In this document: positions 18,019-26,331 of the stretch, one piece after another | Layout: each line of letters opens with the position of its first letter | Position numbering within the stretch: the first letter of the stretch is position 1 | Source of the DNA: Flectobacillus roseus | GTDB lineage: Bacteria; Bacteroidota; Bacteroidia; Cytophagales; Spirosomataceae | Strand: one strand, 5' to 3' | Length of the DNA: 64,000 nucleotides | NCBI RefSeq assembly: GCF_030056665.1 | Contig: NZ_JASHIG010000014.1 | Position numbers and translations under genes: made by a program | Notes under the pieces: model-generated | What the model was told of the DNA's origin: nothing | The model's input: only the letters and a program-made list of their open reading frames with translations | Database searches by the model: none

Positions 18019-18090
18019 TTTAGGAAATTAAGCCATTAGTACATTTTCATGCATCAGTTATAGTCTCAAACTCATGGCTTAATTCCTAAA
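18019..18090 (+). promoter_or_regulatory. Long stem-loop in the leader of the response regulator
   Basis: TTTAGGAAATTAAGCCAT (18019-18036) pairs with ATGGCTTAATTCCTAAA (18074-18090), 17 pairs with one bulge and a 37-nt loop. It is about 125 bp before the regulator start and downstream of the predicted promoter. No T-run follows, so it is not a simple terminator. Function unknown. Confidence 0.4.
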
Positions 18091-18216
18091 CTTCTTTGAC
18101 AATACAGGTTTAAGTCTTTTACGCATCGAAAATTTGACGGGTTTGGTCATTATTATTAAACCCTCAAACCAAAATAAACAGACGAAACAAAACCAATTAC
18201 TGATTAAAATTATCTC

Positions 18217-18906
18217 ATGGAGAAACAGCACATTTTGATTGTAGAGGATGAGCAGAAGGTCGCTAATTTCATCAAAAAAGGATTAGAAACTCAGTCCTTT
18301 GAAGCATTAATCGCCGAGGATGGTCAAACTGCCATCGACACTTTTTCGAAACATACATTTGATTTAGTAATACTTGATATAGGCCTGCCAGGGATAAGTG
18401 GTCTTGAAGTTTGTGCCAAAATTAGAGAATCTAATACCCAAGTTCCCATTTTGATGCTCACGGCTTTAGGAAGTATGGCAGACAAACTTAGTGGTTTTGA
18501 GGTTGGTACAGACGACTATCTAGTAAAACCATTTGACTTTATGGAACTATTGGTGCGAGTGAAAGCGCTTCTTAAACGAAGTACACCAAGCCTCACTCAG
18601 CCCAACGAAATTTTAAAAGTAGCTGATTTAGAACTTGACTTAGCTCAAAAATTAGCCTTTAGAGGTGGAAGACAGATTGAACTCACTGCCAAGGAATATA
18701 GTCTACTTGAATACCTAATGCGTAATCGAGGTCGTGTAGTCTCAAAAGTTGATATTGCCGAAAACGTTTGGGATATCAATTTTGATACTGGCACCAATTT
18801 TATTGAAGTCTATATCAATTATTTAAGAAATAAAGTGGATAAAGGCTTCGAAAATAAGTTAATCCACACAGTCGTAGGCATGGGATATGTATTAAAAGCA
18901 AAGTAA
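18217..18906 (+). CDS. OmpR/PhoB-family response regulator
   Basis: 229 residues. Receiver with acidic pair Glu10-Asp11, phospho-acceptor Asp54 (VILDIGLPG), Thr/Lys switch residues (LMLTALG and LVKPFDF), then a winged-helix Trans_reg_C domain (ELTAKEYSLLEYLMRNRGRVVSK; the FIEVYINYLRNKVDKG recognition helix). It is four bases upstream of its kinase. Similar tandem TCTAAT sites precede this operon and the secreted-protein gene after it, so both are probable targets. The closest general subgroup is CusR-like, on organisation only. Confidence 0.93.
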   Translation: MEKQHILIVEDEQKVANFIKKGLETQSFEALIAEDGQTAIDTFSKHTFDLVILDIGLPGISGLEVCAKIRESNTQVPILMLTALGSMADKLSGFEVGTDDYLVKPFDFMELLVRVKALLKRSTPSLTQPNEILKVADLELDLAQKLAFRGGRQIELTAKEYSLLEYLMRNRGRVVSKVDIAENVWDINFDTGTNFIEVYINYLRNKVDKGFENKLIHTVVGMGYVLKAK

Positions 18907-18910
18907 TCAT

Positions 18911-20284
18911 ATGACAATCCGCACTCGACTCACCTTGATGTTCAGTAGTATCGTGGTGGCTTTGCTTGTGCTTTTTTGCACTCTATTGTACTGGGAAGAA
19001 GCATTGCATAGACAAAATGTTTTTACCAATCGTCTCAAGCATGAGGGTATAACTTCGGCAGAGGCGCTATTGGGAAACGAAAAGTTTAGCCCTCAACTAC
19101 TCAAGTTATTAGACAAAAACCAAATGACAGTTTTGGACAAAGAAGAAATTGTCATTTTTGATTTGAATAAAAAGATTGTCTACGAAAGTGGTACTGATTA
19201 TTTCGACATACCCAAAAGCAGGCTCGACGAAGTAATTAAAAATGGAGAATTATACTGGCGAGTGGGGCAAGGTGAAATCTTTGGCTTTCGCTACCAACTA
19301 GGGAAAGCTCAAGTATTAATTTTCTCTTCGGCAGTAGATGTTTACGGTTTGAGTAAACAACGTAACCTTGCCATTATGTTAGTGGCAGGTTGTTTACTTA
19401 CCACGTTAGTAGTATTTATTGCAGGTTGGATTTTTGCGGGTAGAGCCTTACAGCCTATCAATCGTATTATTAATCAAATTGACACGATTACGGCATCTAA
19501 TCTAGATTCAAGATTAGATGAGGGAAATAGAACCGATGAGATAGCACAGTTGTCTCTGCGTTTCAACCAAATGCTCGAACGTTTACAGAAAGCATTTCGT
19601 CTCCAAAAATCATTTGTTGCACATGCATCACACGAATTACGAACACCTTTAACTGCTATAACAGGACAAATTCAAGTGTCACTTTTGGCAGATGACTCTC
19701 CTGAGGAATTAAAGGTGATGATACAGTCAGTTTTGGAAGATGTTCAACAACTCAACAAACTGGCAAACGGTCTTTTAGATATTGCTGGCATGGATTCTAA
19801 TCAAACGCCACTCAAACACAATTTGGTTAATTTGACCGAATTACTTTGGGGCGTTCGTCAGGAGCTAAGCGAAAAAAAGCCAGAATATGAGGTCTTATTA
19901 TTGTTAGAACAAGAAAAAGATTTCATGCCTGAGCTTTATGCACACGAAGCCTTGCTTTACACTGCGCTAATTAATTTAATTGAAAACGGTGCTAAGTTTT
20001 CAGACAATAATACCGTTAGCGTGAAAATAGAGTGTATCGAAAATGGAGCGCGTGTAACCATTCATAATTCAGGCAAACCAATTCCTGAAAATGAAATTTT
20101 AGAAATTTTTGAGCCATTCAAACGAGGCTCTAATTCAAGAAATACCCCTGGGCATGGTGTTGGTTTGTCTTTAGTAAAAAAAATAATAGAACTACATCAG
20201 GGTCAAATCACCGTACAATCTGCCGAAAATACTGGCACAACTTTCACGGTGATATTACCTTACAAAGCTCAAACAAAAATCTAA
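18911..20284 (+). CDS. Sensor histidine kinase (CusS-like, HAMP-HisKA-HATPase)
   Basis: 457 residues. Membrane segments at about 9-28 and 153-175 enclose a periplasmic sensor of about 120 residues; HAMP (about 176-230), HisKA with His241 in ASHELRTPL, HATPase_c with N-box NLIENGAKFS and G2-box GHGVGLSLV. The G1-box Asp is Asn (IHNSGKPIP). The start codon lies 4 bp after the regulator stop. The signal is unknown; metal or envelope stress is typical for this architecture. Confidence 0.92.
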   Translation: MTIRTRLTLMFSSIVVALLVLFCTLLYWEEALHRQNVFTNRLKHEGITSAEALLGNEKFSPQLLKLLDKNQMTVLDKEEIVIFDLNKKIVYESGTDYFDIPKSRLDEVIKNGELYWRVGQGEIFGFRYQLGKAQVLIFSSAVDVYGLSKQRNLAIMLVAGCLLTTLVVFIAGWIFAGRALQPINRIINQIDTITASNLDSRLDEGNRTDEIAQLSLRFNQMLERLQKAFRLQKSFVAHASHELRTPLTAITGQIQVSLLADDSPEELKVMIQSVLEDVQQLNKLANGLLDIAGMDSNQTPLKHNLVNLTELLWGVRQELSEKKPEYEVLLLLEQEKDFMPELYAHEALLYTALINLIENGAKFSDNNTVSVKIECIENGARVTIHNSGKPIPENEILEIFEPFKRGSNSRNTPGHGVGLSLVKKIIELHQGQITVQSAENTGTTFTVILPYKAQTKI

Positions 20285-20336
20285 TTTCGTTCTAAGCTGA
20301 GTCTGAAGTTATCCTAATGTCGAGGTTGCATCTTTG
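20280..20336 (+). promoter_or_regulatory. Four phased OmpR-type repeats and promoter of the small secreted protein
   Basis: TCTAAT (20280), TCTAAG (20291), TCTGAA (20302) and CCTAAT (20313) follow one another at exactly 11-bp steps. CATCTTTG at 20329-20336 is a near-consensus -7 element. The first repeat overlaps the kinase stop. The phasing is that of OmpR/PhoB-family binding sites, so the upstream response regulator is the probable ligand. Confidence 0.55.
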
Positions 20337-20376
20337 TATCAGAAACAAAAACAAAGAACCATTAAACAATCTCGTC

Positions 20377-20745
20377 ATGAAAACTTGGATATATGCACTC
20401 GCTTTAATTTTAACTGCCAACTTAGCAGCAGAAGCACAAAATACTTGGACCAGCGACCCTGGTTACAGTACACACAACTACAAACACCCAAATAAAGCTG
20501 CGGCTGCCAAAAAACAAGCCGAAAAAAATCACAATACAGCTTTTGTGGTAGTTGGAAAAACTAGTAGAGATTACAAAAAATTCGCTGATGAAGCAACAGA
20601 AAGAAAATTACTGTTGGAATATGGTAAAACACCAGAAGAATTAGCGAATGTCAAAAATTATAAAATGCCACATACAAACACTACCAACTCTGCTTCGGTT
20701 GAGAAAGAGATTGCGGTAAAAGCAGAGAGGGTAGATAAAAACTAA
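20377..20745 (+). CDS. Small secreted protein of unknown function, target of the adjacent two-component system
   Basis: 122 residues from the ATG at 20377; the frame extends to 20317 but those codons overlap the promoter and are probably not translated. Signal peptide 1-19 (ALILTANLAAEA). The mature part is polar, Lys-rich and Cys-free, with a Tyr/His/Asn-rich start (PGYSTHNYKHPNK) and short helices. I do not recognise the family. Its promoter repeats suggest that it is the output of the RR/HK pair, perhaps a periplasmic stress or metal-handling protein (inference only). Confidence 0.6.
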   Translation: MKTWIYALALILTANLAAEAQNTWTSDPGYSTHNYKHPNKAAAAKKQAEKNHNTAFVVVGKTSRDYKKFADEATERKLLLEYGKTPEELANVKNYKMPHTNTTNSASVEKEIAVKAERVDKN

Positions 20746-21036
20746 AATCATTGTATAGAGTTAGTTGATTTAAAGGCTTGTTGGTGCTGAGAAGTATTTC
20801 GACAAGCCTTTTTCCTAAAATTCGTTTAGAATCAGTACAATATCGGTGGGATTTGTCCATCATTAACCTGTTCAGTTCCTAGCTCTGCACCTTTTATCTT
20901 TTCAAAAATCTCCTACACCCCATTACTCAAGGGTAATCAAACAGAATACAGTTAAAACACTTTAGGCAAAATAGTGTTAAAATACATGAAAGTATATCGA
21001 ATATCCAGCCTATCAAGGCTAAGGTATAAGTTAGTG

Positions 21037-21170
21037 GGCAAAATAAAATTTAAGATTGAGCTTTCAGGTATCGGCTTTCGGCGGTGGGCTTTGGGAAAAA
21101 TGCATGTCTGTGGTCGTTAAAAACATTTTAACACTCTGTGCCTTATGCCTGTTGCCTTGTCCCTAAACAT
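21037..21170 (+). repeat. Dispersed 139-bp element, copy A
   Basis: Starts with GGGCAAAATAAAATTTAAGA, contains GCGGTGGGCTTTGGGAAAAA and ends near GTTGCCTTGTCCCTAAA. Similar copies occur at 37429-37560 (same strand) and, on the other strand, in tandem at 63693-64000. It codes for nothing obvious. Confidence 0.65.
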
Positions 21171-21323
21171 ATAACTTAGATATTATTCTGCATGACTACT
21201 TAATTATATTCAAACTACTGATATTTCGAAGAAGAGCTTAGTGAAAAATGGATGATGATTTTACCTTCGAAGTAATATAGAATTACGAAACTAAAAATAT
21301 TCATATTAAATTGTTGGTAAAAA

Positions 21324-21355
21324 GCACTGTTAGACCGCTTGGCTCGAAACAGTGC
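21324..21355 (+). terminator. Terminator-like hairpin
   Basis: GCACTGTT and AACAGTGC with a 16-nt loop, followed by ATCTTTTTTAT. Confidence 0.5.
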
Positions 21356-21478
21356 ATCTTTTTTATACCCACTTCAAACCAACTTCATTCGGCTGTATTT
21401 TTCCAACAAATTTTCTGAATGCTATATATTCTTGTGAGAGGCATATATTTGAACAGGGTAAAACCATCATAAAAAAAG

Positions 21479-21506
21479 AAGGTGACCTAATTGCTTAAGT
21501 CACCTT
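21479..21506 (+). terminator. Rho-independent terminator
   Basis: AAGGTGAC and GTCACCTT arms with a 12-nt loop and a run of seven T after the stem; A-run before it, so it can act on both strands. Confidence 0.65.
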
Positions 21507-21718
21507 TTTTTCCGACTTCGCTTGAAGTCTAGAATTACTAACCCGATATTAACGAATTACTCAGAGGCATTTGTTCTCATTGAGAACTTCATGATCCTAA
21601 TAAACCTATCTTTGACAGTACAAAGATGGAAAATCTATTTTATATATTTTTATTTATATTTTTCAGCATTATCATAAATAAAATTTATAATAAAACTAAT
21701 ATCTTGTATGACAAACTA

Positions 21719-22450
21719 TTAAGCATCCTTTTTGAAACTATATACAAAAGGTGCTTTATGGGATTTGCCCGAAAACTGCTTTTCATGTCTATTCAAAATC
21801 CCTTTTGCTAACATAGAACGCTGAAAAGTTGTTCTTCTAATTTCTTGTCCTAGGATTGATTCATAGACAGTTTGTAATTCTTTCATCGTAAACCTTTCAG
21901 GTAAAAGATTCATTCCCACTAGTTTTTTATCTAAATTATCTCTCAGCGTCTCAAGTGCCTTTGCTACAATCATAGCGTGATCTTGCATAAGCGTGGGAAG
22001 TTGGTCGATATTATACCAGCAACAGCTATCCGACAATTCATCTGGTTGTGGATTTACGCTTTCATAATTTATCAGGGCATAATATCCTACCGAAATAAAC
22101 CTATCTAATAGCCAGCAATCCTCTACAGGATTATGTCCTCCCCCTTTCATAATCATTTCCATCGTCTCAGGGATATATCTTTCGAGACTTCCAAATACAT
22201 GAAACTGTTCCAAATAAATATTGTCTAAGCCTGTACGCTCTCGAAGACCACGACGAACTGCATCGTCAAGACTCTCGTTGATTTTGACAAAACCGCCGGG
22301 TAAGGCAAACAATTTTGTATTATGATATTCAGAAATTAAAATCTTTAACTGTTTTCCATCAAATCCAAAAATGACCGAATCATAGGCAATATGAGCTAAA
22401 TATCCAGCTTCTTTTGCCGTTGCAACCTGAGTAATATCTACTTTATCCAT
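21719..22450 (-). CDS. Nudix-fold transcription regulator (NrtR/AraR-like)
   Basis: 243 residues. N-terminal Nudix domain with the box written as GGFVKINESLDDAVRRGLRE; the core REUxEE is degenerate (RGLRER), so catalytic Glu residues are missing and hydrolysis is unlikely. The C-terminal 80 residues form a winged helix (ERFTMKELQTVYESILGQEI, RRTTFQRSMLAKGI). This is the architecture of NrtR and of the Bacteroides arabinose regulator AraR. It is divergent from a secreted carboxylesterase, and a perfect palindrome overlaps that gene's -7 element, so a role as sugar-responsive repressor is probable. The sugar cannot be told from sequence. Confidence 0.85.
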   Translation of the reverse strand: MDKVDITQVATAKEAGYLAHIAYDSVIFGFDGKQLKILISEYHNTKLFALPGGFVKINESLDDAVRRGLRERTGLDNIYLEQFHVFGSLERYIPETMEMIMKGGGHNPVEDCWLLDRFISVGYYALINYESVNPQPDELSDSCCWYNIDQLPTLMQDHAMIVAKALETLRDNLDKKLVGMNLLPERFTMKELQTVYESILGQEIRRTTFQRSMLAKGILNRHEKQFSGKSHKAPFVYSFKKDA

Positions 22451-22480
22451 TTTCGAATATAAAAAAAATCTATGAAAATA

Positions 22481-22511
22481 TTGTATTTTTTAGTTTTTCA
22501 ACCTACTATTG
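22481..22511 (+). promoter_or_regulatory. Bacteroidota promoter of the carboxylesterase gene
   Basis: TTG at 22481-22483 (-33), a 20-bp spacer, and TACTATTG at 22504-22511 (-7, consensus TAnnTTTG). The -7 element is the left end of the operator palindrome. Confidence 0.55.
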
Positions 22512-22532
22512 TCAGTCAATGAGACAATAGTA
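22504..22532. promoter_or_regulatory. Operator palindrome between the Nudix regulator and esterase genes
   Basis: Arms TACTATTGTC and GACAATAGTA are perfect 10-bp complements with a 9-nt spacer. It overlaps the -7 element of the esterase promoter and lies 54 bp from the divergent regulator start. Likely binding site of the Nudix regulator as a repressor. Confidence 0.65.
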
Positions 22533-22553
22533 AAACATTCAGAACAATATCCA

Positions 22554-24182
22554 ATGAAAACCCTCAAATCTAGTATTGCTGCGATTGCACTATGTATTTC
22601 GAGCATTTCAATGGCACAACATGCCGAGAATAGCTATGCATTTCCTGTTCAAATCAATGTTGAGCAAGGAGTTATCGAAGGCGAATTTGATGTTCGCTCA
22701 AATATTCAGAGTTTTAAAGGTATTCCATTTGCCAAACCACCCGTTGGTGCCCTACGTTGGAAAGCTCCTCAAGCACCAGATAAGTGGTCTGGAGTACGCC
22801 AAACCAAGAAATTCGGTCCAAGAGCAGTACAACCTGCTTTATTTGGCGACATGGGTTTCCGTAGCGATGGTATGAGCGAAGATTGCCTATACCTCAATGT
22901 GTGGTCTCCTGCCAAGTCAAACGATGAAAAACTACCTGTTTTGGTATATTTCTACGGTGGTGGTTTTGCGGCTGGCGATGGTTCCGAATATCGTTATGAC
23001 GGCGAAAATATGGCAAAAAAAGGAATTGTAACAGTAACTGTCAATTATCGTTTGAATATTTTCGGATTTTTCTCTCACCCTGAGCTAAGTAAAGAAACCT
23101 CATATAAAGGTTCGGGCAATTATGGCTTGTTAGACCAAAACGCAGCCTTGAAATGGGTACAAGCGAATATTGCTAAATTTGGAGGTGATCCAAAACGTGT
23201 TACCATTGCTGGGGAATCAGCAGGTTCGGCTTCGGTAAGTGCTCAAATGGCCTCGCCCCTATCCAAAAATCTAATTGCTGGCGCTATCGGCGAAAGTGGT
23301 TCTTTGCTAACAGCTACTCCGCTAGCTGATGCCGAAAAATTAGGGGTTGATTTTGCTACCAAAGCAGGCGCAAAATCCCTAAAAGATTTACGAGCATTAT
23401 CTACTTTTGAGCTTTACCAAAAATACAGAGCACAAAATGCAGGGTTCAGAACAACGCTTGATGGTTATTTTTTCCCAAAAACTTTTACCGAAATTTTTGA
23501 ATCAAAACAACAAGCAATGGTTCCATTGATGCTAGGCTGGAATTCGGAGGAAATGAACTATCGTGCCATTATGGCTGGTAAGGAGTTGAACAATGAAAAT
23601 TATGCTCAGCGTGTAAAAGAATTATACGGTGCTAAAGCTGAAGAAGTGTTAAAACTATATCCAGCGGGAGCTCCAGAAGTAACTGAACAATCTGCCACTG
23701 ATTTGGCTGGTGACCGTTTTATAGGTTTTAGTACTTGGAAATGGTTTGATTTGCACCGCAAAAATAGTGAACAGCCTGTTTATCGCTATTATTATGCGCA
23801 ACCTCGTCCAGATATGCGTGAAAGTGATTTGGAGGCTGGTTTAGCAGGTGGTGTTATCAAAAAAGATAAGAATGCACCAAAAGCTCCTAAACCAAAAGGA
23901 GCTGTTCACTCGGCTGAAATTGAATATGCTATGGGAAATCTAGCGACCAACAAGGTATATGCTTGGACAGAAGACGACTACAAAGTATCGGATACAATGA
24001 TGAATTATTTTGCCAATTTCATCAAAACAGGAAATCCGAATGGTGAGAAATTACCTAGCTGGCCAGCAGCCAAAAATGAAGAAAAGCCAGAAGTATTAAT
24101 CATCAATGCCAATACAAAGGCAGTTCGCTCGGAAAATGAAGCGAGATATTTCTTTTTGGATAAAGATTTTCTGAAGAAATAA
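22554..24182 (+). CDS. Secreted type-B carboxylesterase
   Basis: 542 residues from the ATG at 22554; a longer frame from TTG 22509 would start inside the operator and is rejected. Signal peptide 1-20 (ends SMAQ). Alpha/beta-hydrolase of the carboxylesterase type-B family: EDCLYLNVW, oxyanion GGGFAAGD, nucleophile in AGESAGS (Ser222), acid Glu332 or 333 (WNSEE) and His452 (AVHSAEIEY). Substrates of such enzymes range from feruloyl/acetyl esters to lipids. Control by a sugar-type Nudix regulator favours plant cell-wall esters (inference). Confidence 0.9.
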   Translation: MKTLKSSIAAIALCISSISMAQHAENSYAFPVQINVEQGVIEGEFDVRSNIQSFKGIPFAKPPVGALRWKAPQAPDKWSGVRQTKKFGPRAVQPALFGDMGFRSDGMSEDCLYLNVWSPAKSNDEKLPVLVYFYGGGFAAGDGSEYRYDGENMAKKGIVTVTVNYRLNIFGFFSHPELSKETSYKGSGNYGLLDQNAALKWVQANIAKFGGDPKRVTIAGESAGSASVSAQMASPLSKNLIAGAIGESGSLLTATPLADAEKLGVDFATKAGAKSLKDLRALSTFELYQKYRAQNAGFRTTLDGYFFPKTFTEIFESKQQAMVPLMLGWNSEEMNYRAIMAGKELNNENYAQRVKELYGAKAEEVLKLYPAGAPEVTEQSATDLAGDRFIGFSTWKWFDLHRKNSEQPVYRYYYAQPRPDMRESDLEAGLAGGVIKKDKNAPKAPKPKGAVHSAEIEYAMGNLATNKVYAWTEDDYKVSDTMMNYFANFIKTGNPNGEKLPSWPAAKNEEKPEVLIINANTKAVRSENEARYFFLDKDFLKK

Positions 24183-24255
24183 TATTTCATGATTTCGCTT
24201 TAGGTGGTAAGCCGTAGGCATTATGCTGGGATTTTACCCACTTACTCCAAAAAGA

Positions 24256-24302
24256 GCTAGAGGCACAAAGTGAGTTTTTTTCAATCACTTTGTGCCTCTA
24301 GC
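24256..24302. terminator. Bidirectional terminator, 18-bp perfect stem
   Basis: GCTAGAGGCACAAAGTGA pairs perfectly with TCACTTTGTGCCTCTAGC around an 11-nt loop, between the convergent esterase and parB genes. The stem is unusually long for a simple terminator, and a partition-site (parS-like) role beside parB cannot be excluded. Confidence 0.55.
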
Positions 24303-24323
24303 ACTTTGCCCCTGTTCACTCAT

Positions 24324-25295
24324 TTACAATTTTATCAAACCCAATGCTATTGCTTCAGGAAATGAAATTTCATCTTGAAAATCTGGCTCTATGATTACAC
24401 CTTCACCTAGTTCGCGTAAGTGTCTCCATTCGGCTTCTAGTCCATTTTCTAGAATAAAACTACCTCTTACAATCAAACTCAAGTGTGCTACATTTGCTTT
24501 TTTCATGCTAGCACTTACTTTTTTCAAGGCCTCCGTTTGTTTAATCGAGTTTGACTGGGATATCTCTGCAGATTTACTTGAGACGACTGCCTGGAGCTCT
24601 TCTAGCGATTCAACGGGCTTCTCAACGGTTGCTTTGGCTAGTTGTTGAATCAGTTTTTTCTCAATCTTTTTGCTTCCTTCCAACACCTGCTGTTTCAAAG
24701 CTCCTTGCATTTTGTCAATACCTTGTGCAAAAACAGCATCTCGCTTGATCGTAGCAGGACTTACTTTAAATTCTTCTGCCAATACCGATGCGGTATCAAC
24801 GATGTCGGTGTAGGTACCACGCAAGCCTCCCTGACGATTTTTCATGCGTTGATATTTCAAGCCTCTAAAATATGACAATTGTTCCACAGTCATATTTCGG
24901 CGACCTACCTGAAAATCAATCATAAAATCTTTTACTTCGTCAATCGAAGGAAAAGTCATCAAGTCAATCTGAAAATCAACTCTATTTTTCTGACAAATTT
25001 CATAACGGTGATGTCCATCAAATAAGACAAAAGCAGGCTCACTAGGCGTAGGATGACTGGGGTTGATTACTCCTTGAGTCGTATCCCAAACCAAAAGAGG
25101 TGTACGACAGCCGTTTGCAATAATGCTATCTTCTAAAGACTTATACTCTTCGGCACTCAAACTCGGAATAAATTCTTTGAGTTCTGGTAAAACCAAAAGG
25201 TTCTTCTTTACATTTTCCGATGAGATTAACTTATTGTTTTTGAGTGTATTAGCAGTATTAATAGCTACCTGTTTTTTAAAATCTATCCCTTTCAT
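24324..25295 (-). CDS. parB: ParB-type plasmid partition protein
   Basis: 323 residues. The ParB/Srx nuclease-fold N-terminal domain carries the CTP-binding signature FDGHHRYEICQKN (about 90-102) after the strand-loop SIIANGCRTPLLVWD. A central helix-turn-helix (DTASVLAEEFKVSPATIKRDA, about 165-185) binds the centromere; the C-terminal part is polar and helical. It begins 8 bp after parA and is the last gene of the rep-parA-parB unit. It should load onto a parS site nearby; the best palindrome close to it is the stem at 24256-24302. Confidence 0.87.
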   Translation of the reverse strand: MKGIDFKKQVAINTANTLKNNKLISSENVKKNLLVLPELKEFIPSLSAEEYKSLEDSIIANGCRTPLLVWDTTQGVINPSHPTPSEPAFVLFDGHHRYEICQKNRVDFQIDLMTFPSIDEVKDFMIDFQVGRRNMTVEQLSYFRGLKYQRMKNRQGGLRGTYTDIVDTASVLAEEFKVSPATIKRDAVFAQGIDKMQGALKQQVLEGSKKIEKKLIQQLAKATVEKPVESLEELQAVVSSKSAEISQSNSIKQTEALKKVSASMKKANVAHLSLIVRGSFILENGLEAEWRHLRELGEGVIIEPDFQDEISFPEAIALGLIKL

Positions 25296-25303
25296 ACCAC
25301 TTG

Positions 25304-26281
25304 TTAGTTATTAATCACTTGCAAATATTCCACGTATTCATCACAAAAATCTTTGTAACACTTGTAGGCTTCCGACGAAGCATTTAACGTTCCTAAAGTA
25401 GCTTGTAACGCTTGAGATTTTTGGAAATCGATTAAATGTCTGATTTCTGTATTAAACACCCTAAAATCACTTCCCATGTTTGCTCTCAATGCCTCTTTGA
25501 AGCCATCATGAACCGTATTCTTTTTAACCATTGTAAACACAATTCCATCCAAAGTTAAATCACGATTGGTATGTGTTTTAACTTCACTGATACGGTTTAG
25601 CAATGAGTTTAATCCCTTCAAAGATGACGATTCAGGAAGCATTGCAATCAGAGTAGAATTGGATGCATTCAACGCTGATACCGTCAACTTACTCAAACTT
25701 GGTGGACAATCGATAAGGATATAGTCGTATTCCTCCAAAAGAGGTTCAATCTTATGCTTTAACCGAACGTCACCTCCTACTTTTGATAACAAATCAACCT
25801 CGATTTCTGCTAAAGTAATATCGGATGGCGCCAACCAAAGGTTTTCCAAAATTTGTACGGTAGGTAACTGAATATCGGTAAATAGGCAATCTGCAATTTG
25901 CAATTCGGGATTTTCTATTCCCAAAATTTGAGATAAGTTTCCTTGCGGGTCAAAATCAATTAATAATACCTTAAAGCCTTTTCTGACCAATGTTTCGCCC
26001 AAACATGCTGTCGTAGTAGTTTTTCCGACACCACCTTTATGGTTTACAATCGAAATCACACGAGCACTTTGATAGAGGTATTCGTTGTATCCATATTTGC
26101 GCAAAATAGGCTCTAATTTTGCCAAATCGTCCTCGCTTAGTTTTCGAGAACCATTTGAATTGAACACTAAATCTAATTTGCGTTTGGGTAATCCTGCTTC
26201 GTCATTAACTCCATTGACACTAAGGGATGGATTGTGACGAAAAAAAGAGACTATTTTCTCTAAAGTCAGGTTGCTTCTCAT
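25304..26281 (-). CDS. parA: ParA-type partition ATPase with N-terminal DNA-binding region
   Basis: 325 residues. The deviant Walker A VNHKGGVGKTTTT is at about 83-95, Walker B YDYILIDCPPSLSKLT follows at about 195, and switch region DFDPQGNLSQ is present. About 70 residues before the Walker motif resemble a small HTH region, as in type Ia ParA proteins that repress their own operon. It follows rep by 50 bp; that gap holds TTGAA/TTCAA inverted repeats (26300-26315) that could be an operator. With ParB it segregates the replicon. Confidence 0.92.
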   Translation of the reverse strand: MRSNLTLEKIVSFFRHNPSLSVNGVNDEAGLPKRKLDLVFNSNGSRKLSEDDLAKLEPILRKYGYNEYLYQSARVISIVNHKGGVGKTTTTACLGETLVRKGFKVLLIDFDPQGNLSQILGIENPELQIADCLFTDIQLPTVQILENLWLAPSDITLAEIEVDLLSKVGGDVRLKHKIEPLLEEYDYILIDCPPSLSKLTVSALNASNSTLIAMLPESSSLKGLNSLLNRISEVKTHTNRDLTLDGIVFTMVKKNTVHDGFKEALRANMGSDFRVFNTEIRHLIDFQKSQALQATLGTLNASSEAYKCYKDFCDEYVEYLQVINN

Positions 26282-26331
26282 AAATATTGTTTCGTAAACT
26301 TGAAATTCAATTCAAATAATGTGTTGATTTT

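Larger units (their letters stand above)
20746..21718. other. Long non-coding stretch with two terminator-like hairpins and one dispersed repeat
   Basis: About 970 bp with no gene that I can support. It holds the dispersed element at 21037-21170 and two strong hairpins with T-runs (21324-21355 and 21479-21506). Two terminators in a gene-free region hint at an unannotated small RNA between about 21180 and 21510 on the plus strand; no sequence family was recognised. Confidence 0.45.

Noticed and set aside
21626..21811. 61-codon plus-strand frame starting in the gap before the Nudix gene
   Set aside because: It runs into the regulator gene on the other strand, is extremely Ile/Lys/Phe-rich and has no family features.
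22509..22553. TTG start giving a 15-residue longer esterase
   Set aside because: It lies inside the operator/-7 region and would place extra residues before an intact signal peptide.
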